DNA of 64,000 nt from JAWKRB01 sp041389885. GTDB lineage: Bacteria > Myxococcota_A > Polyangia > Polyangiales > Ga0077539. The notes beneath the pieces were generated by a model. The model was not told where the DNA came from, did no database searches, and saw only the letters and a list, made by a program, of their open reading frames with translations. The stretch is taken from the NCBI GenBank assembly GCA_041389885.1, contig JAWKRB010000008.1, positions 239,199 to 303,198 of the forward strand. The letters are read 5' to 3'. Shown piece after piece: positions 7,909 to 17,160 of the stretch. Every line of letters starts with the position of its first letter. The stretch's first letter is position 1. Position numbers and translations under genes: made by a program.

Positions 7909-10257
7909 TCACGGCGCGAGGATCGCCGAGCCCCAGGGCCCCAGCGACACCGACACCGCCCCCCCGGTCACCGTGACCGACGCGCCCCCGAGGCGGTCGC
8001 GCAGCACGGTCCCGTCGGTGAAGAGCCCGCCTGGGAGCCGCGCGGTGACGGTGCGCGGCGCGTCGGCGCGGGAGAGGGCCACGAGCGCGGCGCTCGACGG
8101 CGCGCGGCGCGCGAAGAGCAGGGTCTCCTCGGTCGCGGCCACCGAGGCGTACTCCCCGACGCGCAGGGCGACGAGCTCGCGCCGCGCGCTCCCCGCCGCG
8201 CGCACGTGCGCGAGGGTCGCGCGCTCGTCGGCGTTGAGCGCCGCCTCGGCGCGCCAGAGACGTCGGTTGTTCGGGTCGGCGCCGCCCCACTCGCCGTACT
8301 CGTCGCCGTAGTACACCAGCGGCGCGCCAGGAATGGTCAGCACCCAGGTCATCGCGAGGCGATGCCGGGCGTACGCGCTGGCGTCGCGGGGCGCTTCCGC
8401 GACGTCGTCCCACTGGCGACCGGGGATCGAAGGGTCGAGGCCAGGGCTCTGCCCGCGGTAGCTCGCGAGGGTGGTGAAGCGCGCGGTGTCGTGGCTCCCG
8501 ACGTAGGGGGTCATCACGGACCCGGCGGGGTACTGCTGCGCGCTCTGCTGGGTCCAGTAGTCGACGTGGAGCATCCCCCGCGCGTCGCTCGAGAACGCCC
8601 GGTAGGGCACGGCGTGATACAGCACGAAATCGGCCTGCCCATCGAGGGCGTTGGGGCCGATGTAACGCGAGATGGTGTCGTACTCGCCGCGGTTGCAGTC
8701 GAGGCCGCAGTCGCTCCACCCCATCGCGGTCTCACCGGTGAGAAAGACCCGCTGCCCCGTCGCCTCGAACTCGTCGTGGAGCCGCGCGCGGAGGTTGTAC
8801 GCGACGATGTCCTCGACGTGCTTCACGGCGTCGACCCGCAGGCCGTCGAGGTCGAAGCGGTCGATCCAGAAGGCCGCGTCGTCGACGAACTGCGCCGCGG
8901 CCTCGGGCACCGACCAGTTCACGTCGGGGAGGTAGTCGGTGAAGAGGCAGTCGAGTCGCCGCGCGGTCCAGTCGCAGTTGTTGGTCCCGCAGACGCAGCC
9001 CGTGCGAAACCACTCGGGGTGCGCGCGAAAATACTCGTGGTCGCGGTGCACGTGGTTCACCACGAAGTCTTGCAGCACGCGAATGCCGTGGGCGTGGGCC
9101 TCGGCGATGAGCGCGTGAAGGCCCTCCTCGCCGCCGAAGCGCGGGTCCACCTCGCGGCCGCGGGTGGGCCAGTAGCCGTGGTAGCCCATCACCTGGTTGC
9201 GCCCGTTCGACGCGAGAAACGGCCCGTCGGGGTTGCGGTTCACCGGCGCGATCCAGAGCGCGCGCACCCCGAGGCGGTCGAGGGTGCCGTCGGCGATGCG
9301 CGCGCGGAGGCCCTGAAAGTCTCCGCCCTGAAAATCGGCCCGGGGGTCGACGCCCGCCGTGGGCGCCGGGTCGTTCGAGGTCGAACCATTCACGAAGCGG
9401 TCGACCATGGCCATGTAGATCGTCGCGCCCTGCCAGGTGAAGGCCTCGGCCTCGACCCAGAACACCAGCTTGAGGGGGGCGGCCGCCCGGCCCTCGCGGT
9501 CCCTCGCCTCGACCCGCGCGGTGTACTTGCCGTCGTCGAGGCCATTGGCCTGCAAGGAGATACGCCCGGTCGCGGGGTCAGGGGTGACCTCCGAGAGCGC
9601 CCGCTCGGCGGCGCCGCGGCGCAGGGTCACCCGCACGCTCGCGGGGTCGAGCGCGCCGCCGCCCGCGCCCGGCGCGAAGGCCACCGTCGCGGCGTACTCG
9701 CCCGCGCCCGGCGCGCCGCGGGTGGCGGCGCCGGTGACGAGGGTGAGGGTCGGGAGCGCGCAGTCGGCCACGAGCACGCCTGAGTTCTCGACCCCGCCGA
9801 CGTACTTACGGCGACGGGCCGCGGGGTCGAGCTCCCAGCCCCCGTCGACCAGGAGCTTGTACCCGTGGAGCCCAGGAGGAATGCTCACGGTGCCCGTCCA
9901 CGCGCCGTCGGAGCCTCGCTGAAGCGCCGCGCCGGGGTTGCTCCAGCCGCTCCACTCGCCGGTGACCTCGACGCGAGACACCGCGCGGCCCGTGAAGGCC
10001 GGCACGCGAAAGGCCGTAGGGCATCGCAGGTCGCCCGCGTCGGAGCGCGTGACGTCCTCGGGGCTCGACGCGTCGGCGCGGGCCACGTCGGACGCCGCGG
10101 GAGCATCGGGGACCGCCGCGTCGAAGGCCCCCGCGTCGAAGGCCCCCGCGTCGGAGGCCGGGAGCTCGGCGAGGGGAACGTCCACCAGCCCCGGTCCCGG
10201 CGTCGGCGACGCGGTGCACCCGTAGGCGAGGGCGAGGGAGAGCAGGAGCGCGCGCAT
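7909..10257 (-). CDS. GH13 alpha-amylase family lipoprotein with N-terminal starch/glycogen-binding-like domain
   Basis: A 782-residue protein starting at ATG 10257 (MRALLLSLALAYGCTAS, lipobox then an Asp/Ala linker). About residues 80-160 form a CBM48/AMPK-like sandwich (VTGEWSGWSNPG, GLHGYKLLVDGGWELDP). The GH13 barrel follows and keeps all four regions: DFVVNHVH, GLRVDAVKH (nucleophile Asp), FLTGETAMG (acid Glu) and GSHDTAR. The C-terminus is the usual beta domain. It should hydrolyse alpha-1,4 glucans at the cell surface. Upstream extension of the frame is antisense to the neighbouring CehA gene and is rejected. Confidence 0.93.
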   Translation of the reverse strand: MRALLLSLALAYGCTASPTPGPGLVDVPLAELPASDAGAFDAGAFDAAVPDAPAASDVARADASSPEDVTRSDAGDLRCPTAFRVPAFTGRAVSRVEVTGEWSGWSNPGAALQRGSDGAWTGTVSIPPGLHGYKLLVDGGWELDPAARRRKYVGGVENSGVLVADCALPTLTLVTGAATRGAPGAGEYAATVAFAPGAGGGALDPASVRVTLRRGAAERALSEVTPDPATGRISLQANGLDDGKYTARVEARDREGRAAAPLKLVFWVEAEAFTWQGATIYMAMVDRFVNGSTSNDPAPTAGVDPRADFQGGDFQGLRARIADGTLDRLGVRALWIAPVNRNPDGPFLASNGRNQVMGYHGYWPTRGREVDPRFGGEEGLHALIAEAHAHGIRVLQDFVVNHVHRDHEYFRAHPEWFRTGCVCGTNNCDWTARRLDCLFTDYLPDVNWSVPEAAAQFVDDAAFWIDRFDLDGLRVDAVKHVEDIVAYNLRARLHDEFEATGQRVFLTGETAMGWSDCGLDCNRGEYDTISRYIGPNALDGQADFVLYHAVPYRAFSSDARGMLHVDYWTQQSAQQYPAGSVMTPYVGSHDTARFTTLASYRGQSPGLDPSIPGRQWDDVAEAPRDASAYARHRLAMTWVLTIPGAPLVYYGDEYGEWGGADPNNRRLWRAEAALNADERATLAHVRAAGSARRELVALRVGEYASVAATEETLLFARRAPSSAALVALSRADAPRTVTARLPGGLFTDGTVLRDRLGGASVTVTGGAVSVSLGPWGSAILAP

Positions 10258-10280
10258 GGGCGCGAGTCTGCCACGGAGGC

Positions 10281-11858
10281 TCACGCCCGTCGGCGCCTCG
10301 CCAGCATCGCGAGCGCGAGGGCCCACGCGCCCCAGGCGCCCCGCGCGCGACGGGTCGTGCGACAGCCGCAGCCCCCGGCGGGCGTCGCGGGCGCGGCGCT
10401 GGCGTCGGCGAGGCCCGCGTCGAGCGCCCCCGTGGCGGCGACCCAGATGTGCCCGGTGATCACCCGCGGGCGGCCGTTGACCGAGAGCTCGCAGCGCCAG
10501 CGGTCGTCGCGCGTCCCCGGCGGGGCGGTGACCTCGAGGGTGGCGGTGAAGGGGTCGGAGGTGACCGACACCGGCGTCTGCGCCTCGCCGTTGCGGAGAA
10601 AGTTCAAGATCGAACCTTCTCCCCCGGTGACCGTCACCCGCAGCGTGGCGCTCGGCGCGCGCAGCGTGTCTCCCACCATCGCCGCCTCGCCCGCGCGCAG
10701 GTCGACCATGGGGTCGTCGGGCCCCTGGAGCTTGACCACCGTGCGCCCCGCGCGCACCCCCGCGACGATCGCGGGCACGCTGAGCTCGGTGGCCCACACC
10801 ATGGTGGTGGGCCCGCCGATGGGGCTCGCGAGGGAGCCCATGTCGCGGCCCGCGCGGTGGTCGTCGCTGCCGCCGATGGGGGCGACGTGGTCGCCGCGCT
10901 CGAGGAGGCCCTCCCAGAACCGCTGCGTGCGCGCGAAGAAGATCGTGCCCGTGACGGAGTACTGGCCGTTCTGCACCTCGACGGCGCCCACGCGACCGGG
11001 CAGCTCGGGGAGGTCCCACGCGCAGCCGATGCACGCGTCGCCGAGGTTGAGCTCGGGGTGGTTGATGGCGAGCACAGCGCCTTGTGCCGCAACGGCATCG
11101 GCGATGTTCTGGGCGGTGACCGCCGGGTCGGCCGAGCCTACGCGAAAGTCGACCCAGCGCGTGGCGCCGATGGCGTTGGCGTGGCCGTCGTAGGTGGTGA
11201 CCTCGCTCCCCGGCACGAGGAGCAGCGCGGGGTGCCGGGCCTGCGCGTCGACGATGAAGTCGGCGGCCGACACGGTGTTGTGCTCAGAGAGCTCGACGAA
11301 ATCGAGCCCGCGCCCCCGCGCGAAGGTCGCGACCTCGTCGAGGGTGGGCGACGCGTCGCCGCTCTCGCGAGAGTGCACGTGAAAGTCTCCCGCGTACCAC
11401 CGGGCGCCGGTCGAGAGCGCCGGCGCGTCGGCGTAGGGACGGCGCTCGGGCTGCGGGGGCAGCGTGGGCGCCGCGCGCAGCACGATCTCGAGGTGGTAGC
11501 GCGCGGGCCGCTCGGTCACCTTCGCCTGACCGATGAGCACCGACCAGCGCCCGGTGGGGATCGCGCCGGCGAGGTAGCTCCGCGAGGCCGCGGCGTCGCC
11601 CACCACGGCGGGCTCGGTGTTGCCCCCGCCCCAGCCCCGAAACCGCACCGGGTCGGCGAGGCCCCAGTCGAGAATGTTCGCCTCCGAACGATCGTCGTGG
11701 CGCACCTCGATCTCGCGGATGCCCTCGGGCACGGTGAAGGGCACCGCGAAGTACCGCGCCGTGCCGTCGGGGATCTCGGCGTCGATGACGATCGGCGCCT
11801 GCGCGGCCGCGAGGGGAGCCGCGAGAACGACCGCGAGGCTGAGGGGGAGCGCGCGCAT
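10281..11858 (-). CDS. CehA/McbA-family metallohydrolase (PHP domain) with MYXO-CTERM tail
   Basis: A 525-residue secreted protein. MRALPLSLAVVLAAPLAAAQ is a signal peptide. About residues 20-130 form a beta-sandwich, followed by a PHP metal-dependent hydrolase domain with DFHVHSRESGD, ELSEHNTVS, INHPELNLGD and GGSDDHRAG supplying the metal ligands. CehA/McbA proteins hydrolyse aryl esters or carbamates, but environmental members often have unknown substrates. The C-terminus has GGCGCRTTRR, a hydrophobic helix and ARRRRA, the MYXO-CTERM sorting signal. It lies 23 bp upstream of the amylase gene on the same strand and may be cotranscribed. Confidence 0.88.
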   Translation of the reverse strand: MRALPLSLAVVLAAPLAAAQAPIVIDAEIPDGTARYFAVPFTVPEGIREIEVRHDDRSEANILDWGLADPVRFRGWGGGNTEPAVVGDAAASRSYLAGAIPTGRWSVLIGQAKVTERPARYHLEIVLRAAPTLPPQPERRPYADAPALSTGARWYAGDFHVHSRESGDASPTLDEVATFARGRGLDFVELSEHNTVSAADFIVDAQARHPALLLVPGSEVTTYDGHANAIGATRWVDFRVGSADPAVTAQNIADAVAAQGAVLAINHPELNLGDACIGCAWDLPELPGRVGAVEVQNGQYSVTGTIFFARTQRFWEGLLERGDHVAPIGGSDDHRAGRDMGSLASPIGGPTTMVWATELSVPAIVAGVRAGRTVVKLQGPDDPMVDLRAGEAAMVGDTLRAPSATLRVTVTGGEGSILNFLRNGEAQTPVSVTSDPFTATLEVTAPPGTRDDRWRCELSVNGRPRVITGHIWVAATGALDAGLADASAAPATPAGGCGCRTTRRARGAWGAWALALAMLARRRRA

Positions 11859-11965
11859 GGCGGCGATTCTGCCACGCCTTCCTGCGCGCCCCCTTCGGCC
11901 ACGAGTGGCTCCTGGGCCACGAGCTCGATTCGCGCTCCACCGCGAGGCGCGCGAGGGTGCGCGGA

Positions 11966-12526
11966 TTAGCGCCGCATCCGCAGCTCGAGCCAGGCGCTCA
12001 GCTCGTTCGCGAGGAGCTCGGCGGCGTTGCGCACCCCCGCGGCGGGGTTCGGTCGGTAGATCGTGTGGTGATACGTCGCGTCGAAGTCGACGACATCGTC
12101 GGCCCGGCCCGGCGAGCGCCCCAGGATCACCCTCACCCTGAGCTGCGTCGCCTTGGGGACCAGGCTGTAGTACCCCCGCTCCCAGCTCAGCACCTCGATG
12201 CGCATCTGCGGCCCCCTCCGGCCCGACACGATGGCGACGCCGCGCACCCGCTCGCGCAGGGTCTCGGCGAGCACGCGGCTGGCGTTGGTGATGTCGGCGA
12301 GCAGCGGCACCCTGCGCTGGGGGGCGAGCAGGCTCTCGAATTCGTCGTAGGCCACGCCGTCGACGCGGGCGCTCCGCCAGCTGATCGAGTTCAGCGCGAT
12401 CGCTTGAACGCCCGCCCAGCTCCCCGGGGGAGACTCGACGCGCACGTAGGTTCGTGTGCCGCTGCACGCGGCGCTCGCCGCCGCCAACACCGCGGCGAAC
12501 ATCAGCCCCGGAGCCCTCGCGCTCAT
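11966..12526 (-). CDS. Lipoprotein of unknown function
   Basis: A 186-residue protein. ATG 12526 is chosen because GAGGGAG lies 5 bases before it and the product begins MSARAPGLMFAAVLAAASAA followed by Cys-Ser-Gly, a lipoprotein signal. The mature part starts GTRTYVRVESPPGSWAGVQA and alternates strands and helices; segments such as NASRVLAETLRERVRG and NAAELLANELSAWLELRMRR look helical. It recalls small envelope lipoproteins of the DUF4410 kind, but this is not certain. It is 107 bp upstream of the metallohydrolase gene on the same strand. Confidence 0.65.
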   Translation of the reverse strand: MSARAPGLMFAAVLAAASAACSGTRTYVRVESPPGSWAGVQAIALNSISWRSARVDGVAYDEFESLLAPQRRVPLLADITNASRVLAETLRERVRGVAIVSGRRGPQMRIEVLSWERGYYSLVPKATQLRVRVILGRSPGRADDVVDFDATYHHTIYRPNPAAGVRNAAELLANELSAWLELRMRR

Positions 12527-12628
12527 CAACTCCCTCTCGTGAGTCCCGCGAGAGAGTGACGGATCACCCGCGGCTGTCAACGAACGCGCGGCGCTGCCCT
12601 GACCCGAGTCAGAGACGTCGCGCAGAGT

Positions 12629-12889
12629 CTAGCCCCCGAGGCCCATCGTGCGCTCGAGCGCGTCGACGGCGTCTTTGGCCTCACGCAGCCCGCAGCGGTG
12701 ACGCTGATGAAAGACCTTGATCGCCTGGATCTTCTGCCCCGCGCGGAGCAGCCGGGCCACCTCGTCGTCGACGGGGCTGCCCCGATACACGCCCGGCGCC
12801 GCGGTCACAAAGACCGCGCCGCAGTACTGGCAGGACGACGCGCCGGCGACCACGCCCGCGCCACACTTCTCACACTGCGCGCTCTTCAT
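12629..12889 (-). CDS. Small zinc-ribbon protein with ribosomal protein L7/L12 C-terminal-like domain
   Basis: An 86-residue protein. Residues 1-30 are a zinc ribbon with CEKCG and CQYCG. Residues about 40-82 (EVARLLRAGQKIQAIKVFHQ then CGLREAKDAVDALE) match the C-terminal fold of bL12, which contacts GTPase factors on the ribosome. Such stand-alone proteins are not ribosomal L7/L12. They are found as small soluble proteins of unknown role. It is divergent from the FkbM methyltransferase gene with 75 bp between. Confidence 0.75.
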   Translation of the reverse strand: MKSAQCEKCGAGVVAGASSCQYCGAVFVTAAPGVYRGSPVDDEVARLLRAGQKIQAIKVFHQRHRCGLREAKDAVDALERTMGLGG

Positions 12890-12964
12890 GGCGCCTGATC
12901 GTACCGCGGCGACGCGCCTTGTGAACGCCGCGGCGGTCCGTTACATCAGAGCCCGCTGCACGCC

Positions 12965-13777
12965 ATGGGAACCCTCTTCGACCTCGCCACCGCGCTCTCT
13001 CGCACCGCCCTCGACCGCCCGCTGCGCGGGGCGGCGCGCCTCCTCGGGCGGTACGTCGACATCGCCGACAACCTCAACAACTGCGACTTCGACTCGAACG
13101 GCGAGGGGCTGCTGGTGCGCAGGGGCGCGCCGCACTGGTCCGTGGCGCTCGACGTCGGCGCCAACCGCGGCGAGTGGAGCGAGCTGGTCTCGCGGATCAA
13201 CCCGAATTGCCAGGTGCACGCCTTCGAGCCCAGCGAGAGCACCTTCGCGATGCTCACCGACCGCGTGGGCTCGCTCGCCAACGTCACCACCCACCGCGTG
13301 GGGCTGGGCGACGAAGACACGGTCACCCGCTTCGCGGACTACGGCCCCGGCGCCACGGGGTCGGGCTTTCTCGACCGCGGCACGCTCAACGGCGTCGCGC
13401 CCCGCGAGGTCGAGGTGCCCCAGGCGCGCCTCGCGACGGTGCTCGCCGCGCACGGCATCGAGCGCGTCGATTTCGCCAAGGTCGACACCGAGGGCTACGA
13501 GATGCCGATCCTCCGCGCGATCCCCGACGTGCTCGGCGCGCACCGCATCGACTGCGTGCAGTTCGAGTACGGCGGGTCATGGATCTCCGGCGGGCACTCC
13601 CTCGGCGAGGCCGTCGCGCTCTTCACCGGGCACGGCTACGAGGTGTTCCGCGTGATGCCCTGGGGGCTGCTCCCGCTGCGCTACGTCGCCTCCCGCGACG
13701 ACAACTTCAAGTACGCCAACTTCGCCGCGCTCCACGACCGCGAGACCGCGCGCCGCTGGGGCGTCGAGATCGCCTGA
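12965..13777 (+). CDS. FkbM-family SAM-dependent methyltransferase
   Basis: A 270-residue enzyme. ALDVGANRGEWS is the S-adenosylmethionine-binding loop, VHAFEPSES the acidic second strand, and VDFAKVDTEGYEMPILRAI the FkbM signature. The family methylates hydroxyls on sugars and small metabolites, often on surface glycans. No glycosyltransferases are next to it, so the acceptor is unknown. It ends 7 bp before the convergent outer-membrane barrel gene. Confidence 0.9.
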   Translation: MGTLFDLATALSRTALDRPLRGAARLLGRYVDIADNLNNCDFDSNGEGLLVRRGAPHWSVALDVGANRGEWSELVSRINPNCQVHAFEPSESTFAMLTDRVGSLANVTTHRVGLGDEDTVTRFADYGPGATGSGFLDRGTLNGVAPREVEVPQARLATVLAAHGIERVDFAKVDTEGYEMPILRAIPDVLGAHRIDCVQFEYGGSWISGGHSLGEAVALFTGHGYEVFRVMPWGLLPLRYVASRDDNFKYANFAALHDRETARRWGVEIA

Positions 13778-13784
13778 GCCACCG

Positions 13785-15041
13785 TCAGAACTGGAACATC
13801 GCGCCGAGGCTCGCGCCGAGCGCGAGGCGGTCGGCGGAGAGGCGCGAGGCGTCGGCGCTCGTGAGGGCGAAGCGCGTGGCGAAGAGGTACGGCTCGAGCA
13901 CGAGCGAGAGCCCCGGCGCGGGCGAGTACCACCAGGCCGCGCGGGCGCTGAGGTTTCGGGTGATCCCCGGTCCCGCCGCGGTCCGGGTCACGCCCGGCGC
14001 GCCGTTCATCCCCTCGGTGTACGCGGGGACCACCGTCGACGGCTCAAGCACCGCGGCGACGCCCGCCATCGCCGTGAGCGCGTGGCGCCCGAGGGTGAGC
14101 TTCGCCGAGAGGTACCCGCCCACGTCCGCGACGTCGGTGCCGTAGCGCCCCTGCGCCAGGTCGAGGGCGCCGAGGTTCGAGAGGTTCTGCGCGACGTAGG
14201 CCTCGGCGTGCAGGTTGAGCCGTCCGAAGGTGAGGTCGGCGAAGAGCATCCCGCCGAGGGCGAGGGTGCGCTCCTCCTGAGCGCCCGAGCGGAGCTTCAG
14301 CGACGTGCCCAGCACCGACGCGCCGACCACCCGCTGCGGCCCGAGGTGCACCATCAGCCTCGCTGACCCCGTGGGGGTGAACGAGCCCTCGACGTCGTTG
14401 AACACCGGGCCGGTGTTGGCGCCCTGAAATCCGATCGCGGCGGCGAGCTCGACGGCGCCGAAGCGCCCGCTCCACCCGAGCTGGTGGCGCATGAAGCCGA
14501 TGTTCCCCGCCTGGAACATCGTGCCCACGAGGTTGAAGCTGTGCGAGAGCAGCGAGGACGTCGCGTTGCCGAAGAGGTCCCAGTTTTGTCCGATGAAGAG
14601 CCGCTGGGTCTCCGAGGCGCGCCACTCGATGCTCGCGACGCGCAGGCGCGGAAACGCGAGGGTCGTGGGCGACGACTGGTCGAAGTGCGCGAAGTCGATC
14701 TCGACCTGCCCGCGCACCCGCGTGCCCTCCCCCACGATGAGCCCGAGGCGCGTCTGCTGCACCTGAAACGACAGCTCCGGCGCCGCGGGGTCGGCCAGCA
14801 GCGCGGGGTTCGCCGCGGAGGTCGGCGCGACGGTCGTGGGCATGCCGAAGGTCTCGACGCCCTGGGTGGCGAACACCGCCGCGTGGAGGGTCCCGTAGAG
14901 CCGCAGCGGCACGCCCGCCACGACCGCGGTGACCGGCGGAGCCGCGGCGGGCGCGGGCGCGGGTGTTTGCGCGTGGACGAGGCCCGACGTGCAGAGGGCC
15001 GCGACCAGCGCGCGCGAGGCGATCCTTCGAGGAGGGGGCAT
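13785..15041 (-). CDS. Outer-membrane beta-barrel protein (porin-like)
   Basis: A 418-residue protein with signal peptide (RALVAALCTSGLVHAQ) and a short Pro/Ala linker. The remainder alternates polar and hydrophobic residues in many strands (RLYGTLHAAVFAT, TRVRGQVEIDFAHF, QRLFIGQNWDLFG) and ends in GASLGAMFQF with the terminal Phe needed for barrel insertion by the BAM complex. It resembles DcaP/porin-like barrels, and the substrate is unknown. ATG 15041 fits the signal peptide better than the GTG at 15077. Confidence 0.75.
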   Translation of the reverse strand: MPPPRRIASRALVAALCTSGLVHAQTPAPAPAAAPPVTAVVAGVPLRLYGTLHAAVFATQGVETFGMPTTVAPTSAANPALLADPAAPELSFQVQQTRLGLIVGEGTRVRGQVEIDFAHFDQSSPTTLAFPRLRVASIEWRASETQRLFIGQNWDLFGNATSSLLSHSFNLVGTMFQAGNIGFMRHQLGWSGRFGAVELAAAIGFQGANTGPVFNDVEGSFTPTGSARLMVHLGPQRVVGASVLGTSLKLRSGAQEERTLALGGMLFADLTFGRLNLHAEAYVAQNLSNLGALDLAQGRYGTDVADVGGYLSAKLTLGRHALTAMAGVAAVLEPSTVVPAYTEGMNGAPGVTRTAAGPGITRNLSARAAWWYSPAPGLSLVLEPYLFATRFALTSADASRLSADRLALGASLGAMFQF

Positions 15042-15158
15042 CGCCCGGCTCGCAGAGCAACGCGCAGACCAACGCACGAGGTGGCGGCTTCGGGGCGTTC
15101 ACCGCGGGGGCGTCGCGCCCCATAGGGGAAGAACGCCACACCTCGGCGTCGCGCGGGT

Positions 15159-15635
15159 TCAGTCGATCGGGTCTGGCAGGCGCACCACGCCGCGGGTCGC
15201 TCCCACCACGCCCTTGAGCGAAGGGGTGGCCTCGCAGTCCCAGCGGAGCAGCGGGAGCAGCGAGGCGAGGTCGCGCGCGTGGGTGACGGCGCTCGCGACC
15301 TGGAGCTGGAGCGGTCCCTCGGGCGTCGGCGCGCACGCGAACGCCTCAAGGCGCCCCACGGCCTCGACGTGGCCGACGCCAGGCAGCAAGAGCAGCGGAG
15401 CGGCGTGGCGCGTGGCGTCGCCCGCGTCCCACCACGCGACGCACCCCTCGAAGCGCGCCGCGGGGATCACCGAGGGCGGCGTCGGCACCGGCTCCCACAC
15501 GACGAAGAGGTTGCGCAGCCGGTGCCACCCCACGAGGGTCAGCGGGGGCGAGCCCGGCGCCGTGGGCCACGCCCGCGCGGCGCGCCTGAGGAACTCGTCG
15601 CGCTCGACCCACTCCAGCGGCGCAGGCGCGCTCAC
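15159..15635 (-). CDS. Conserved hypothetical protein, cotranscribed with hemerythrin
   Basis: A 158-residue soluble protein from GTG 15635, with GAAGGA upstream at good spacing. It contains VERDEFLRRAARAWPTAP, NLFVVWEPVPTPPSVIPAAR and VAWWDAGDATRHAAPLLLLP. No domain was recognised and there is no signal peptide or membrane segment. It starts 18 bp after the hemerythrin gene on the same strand, so the two are probably one operon. Confidence 0.65.
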   Translation of the reverse strand: MSAPAPLEWVERDEFLRRAARAWPTAPGSPPLTLVGWHRLRNLFVVWEPVPTPPSVIPAARFEGCVAWWDAGDATRHAAPLLLLPGVGHVEAVGRLEAFACAPTPEGPLQLQVASAVTHARDLASLLPLLRWDCEATPSLKGVVGATRGVVRLPDPID

Positions 15636-15653
15636 GCGGCGGCGTCCTTCGGC

Positions 15654-16097
15654 TCAGCCGCCAACGCCGTCGCTGAGCTTGAACCTGTCGTCGGTGAGCA
15701 CGTCGGGGGAGAGGAACTCGACCTCCTCACGCGCGACGTGCGCGGAGATCTCCGCGAGGAGCGCGCGCACCGTCGCGGCCCTCGCCGCCGGGTCCTCGAC
15801 GCCCAGCGCGACGCGAATCGCCGCGACCGACTCCGCGTGCTCCTCGCGGTGCCGGAGGTCCATCCACGCGGCCCGCGCGTCGCCCCACGCGTCGAGGCTG
15901 GGGAGCAGGCCCTCAAGGAGCTGCTCCTCGCGGCGGTTGTGGTGGTCGAGGGCCGACTGGAGCCGACGCAGGGCGTCGTGCACCGCCCCCGCGCCCTCGG
16001 ACTGCGTACTCGAGAGCGCGCCCTCGACCTCGGCCACGAGCCCACGGATCGTGTCGTGTTGCCCCAGCAGCTCCGTTCGCATCTCCGAGATCTTCAT
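15654..16097 (-). CDS. Hemerythrin HHE cation-binding domain protein
   Basis: A 147-residue four-helix protein. ATG 16097 has GGAGGTG ahead of it, and the long upstream frame is not real. Metal-ligand positions are visible in order: GQHDTIRGLV, DHHNRREEQLLEG, HREEHAES and AHVAREEVEFLSPD. These are the His/Glu pattern of di-iron hemerythrins, which bind oxygen or NO or protect against oxidative damage. It is the first gene of a two-gene unit with the hypothetical protein downstream. Confidence 0.85.
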   Translation of the reverse strand: MKISEMRTELLGQHDTIRGLVAEVEGALSSTQSEGAGAVHDALRRLQSALDHHNRREEQLLEGLLPSLDAWGDARAAWMDLRHREEHAESVAAIRVALGVEDPAARAATVRALLAEISAHVAREEVEFLSPDVLTDDRFKLSDGVGG

Positions 16098-16260
16098 CGC
16101 CGCACCTCCACGGTTCGCGTCACCTACCCAGGCGTTCATTGTGCCACCCCTCCCCCGGCTGCGACCGCGAATCGACGCGCTCGACCACCGTCGCGGCGCG
16201 AGGCTCCGCGCGGCGGTGGGTAGACAAGGCCCGCGGGGCTGGTGCTCAGTGTGACCCGAC

Positions 16261-16998
16261 ATGGACCGCGCGAAGTTCTCCGCCATCGCCTTCACAGACC
16301 ACGACGTGTGCAGCCCCATCGACGGGCGGCGCCTCGACGAGGTCCTCGCCCTGCTTGAGCTCCCGCCGGGCGCGCGGGTCCTCGACCTGGGCTGCGGCAA
16401 GGGTGAGGTGCTGCGCCGCGTGATCGCCCGCTACGGCGCGCACGGCGTGGGCGTCGACCGCTCGCCCGCGATGCTCGACGAGGCCCGCGCCCGCCTCGCG
16501 TCGGTGCCGCCTCCCGCCAGCTTCACCCTCCGCGAGCAGGCCCTCGAGGACCTCGACCCCGGCGTCGGCGACTACGACCTGGTGATCAACCTCGGCGCGA
16601 TCCCCGACGGGGGATACCGCGCGATGCTCCGCGCGATGAAGGCGCACGCGCGCCCTGGCGGCAAGCTGCTCGTGGGAGAGGGCTTCTGGGCGCGCGACCC
16701 CGCGCCGGAGTACCTCGCGTCGTTTGGAATCGCGAAGGAGAGCTACGGATCCCACGCAGACAACGTCTTCGCGGCGATCGAGGAGGGCCTCACGCCGCGC
16801 TACGCGATCACCAGCGGCGTCGACGAGTGGGACGCCTTCGAGGGGCGCTACGCCAACGCCGTCGAGCGCTACGTGGCCGCGCACCCGAGCGACCCCGACG
16901 CGCCCGCGATGAAGGCCCGCATCGACGCGTGGCGCGGGATGTACCTCCGCTGGGGCCGCGACACCCTGGGCTTCGGCACGTACCTCTTCGCGACCTGA
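16261..16998 (+). CDS. Class I SAM-dependent methyltransferase
   Basis: A 245-residue enzyme starting at ATG 16261. Motif I is VLDLGCGKGEVLRR and the next acidic strand is GVGVDRSPAMLDEAR. DYDLVINLGAIPDG lies where motif post-II is expected, and LLVGEGFW follows. The type resembles small-molecule or cyclopropane-synthase-like methyltransferases, and the substrate is unknown. It is divergent from the hemerythrin operon (163 bp between) and 162 bp upstream of the thiamine diphosphate enzyme on the same strand. Confidence 0.87.
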   Translation: MDRAKFSAIAFTDHDVCSPIDGRRLDEVLALLELPPGARVLDLGCGKGEVLRRVIARYGAHGVGVDRSPAMLDEARARLASVPPPASFTLREQALEDLDPGVGDYDLVINLGAIPDGGYRAMLRAMKAHARPGGKLLVGEGFWARDPAPEYLASFGIAKESYGSHADNVFAAIEEGLTPRYAITSGVDEWDAFEGRYANAVERYVAAHPSDPDAPAMKARIDAWRGMYLRWGRDTLGFGTYLFAT

Positions 16999-17160
16999 CC
17001 CCCTGGGGTCGCTCGGATCGGAGCGCGCCGCGCGATCTGTGGCGCGCGCCCGCCCGCAGGGTCAGCCCTCGCCCGACGGCCCTCGGGTGAGCGCCGAGAG
17101 CGCTTGCGCCCCGCGCCGCGCTGTGGCTCCGTCACGCCACACGACCGAAAAGGAACGACC

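Noticed and set aside
16997..17010. GACCCC-CT-GGGGTC hairpin after the methyltransferase gene
   Set aside because: The loop is only two bases and no T-tract follows; it overlaps the stop codon and could be chance in GC-rich DNA.
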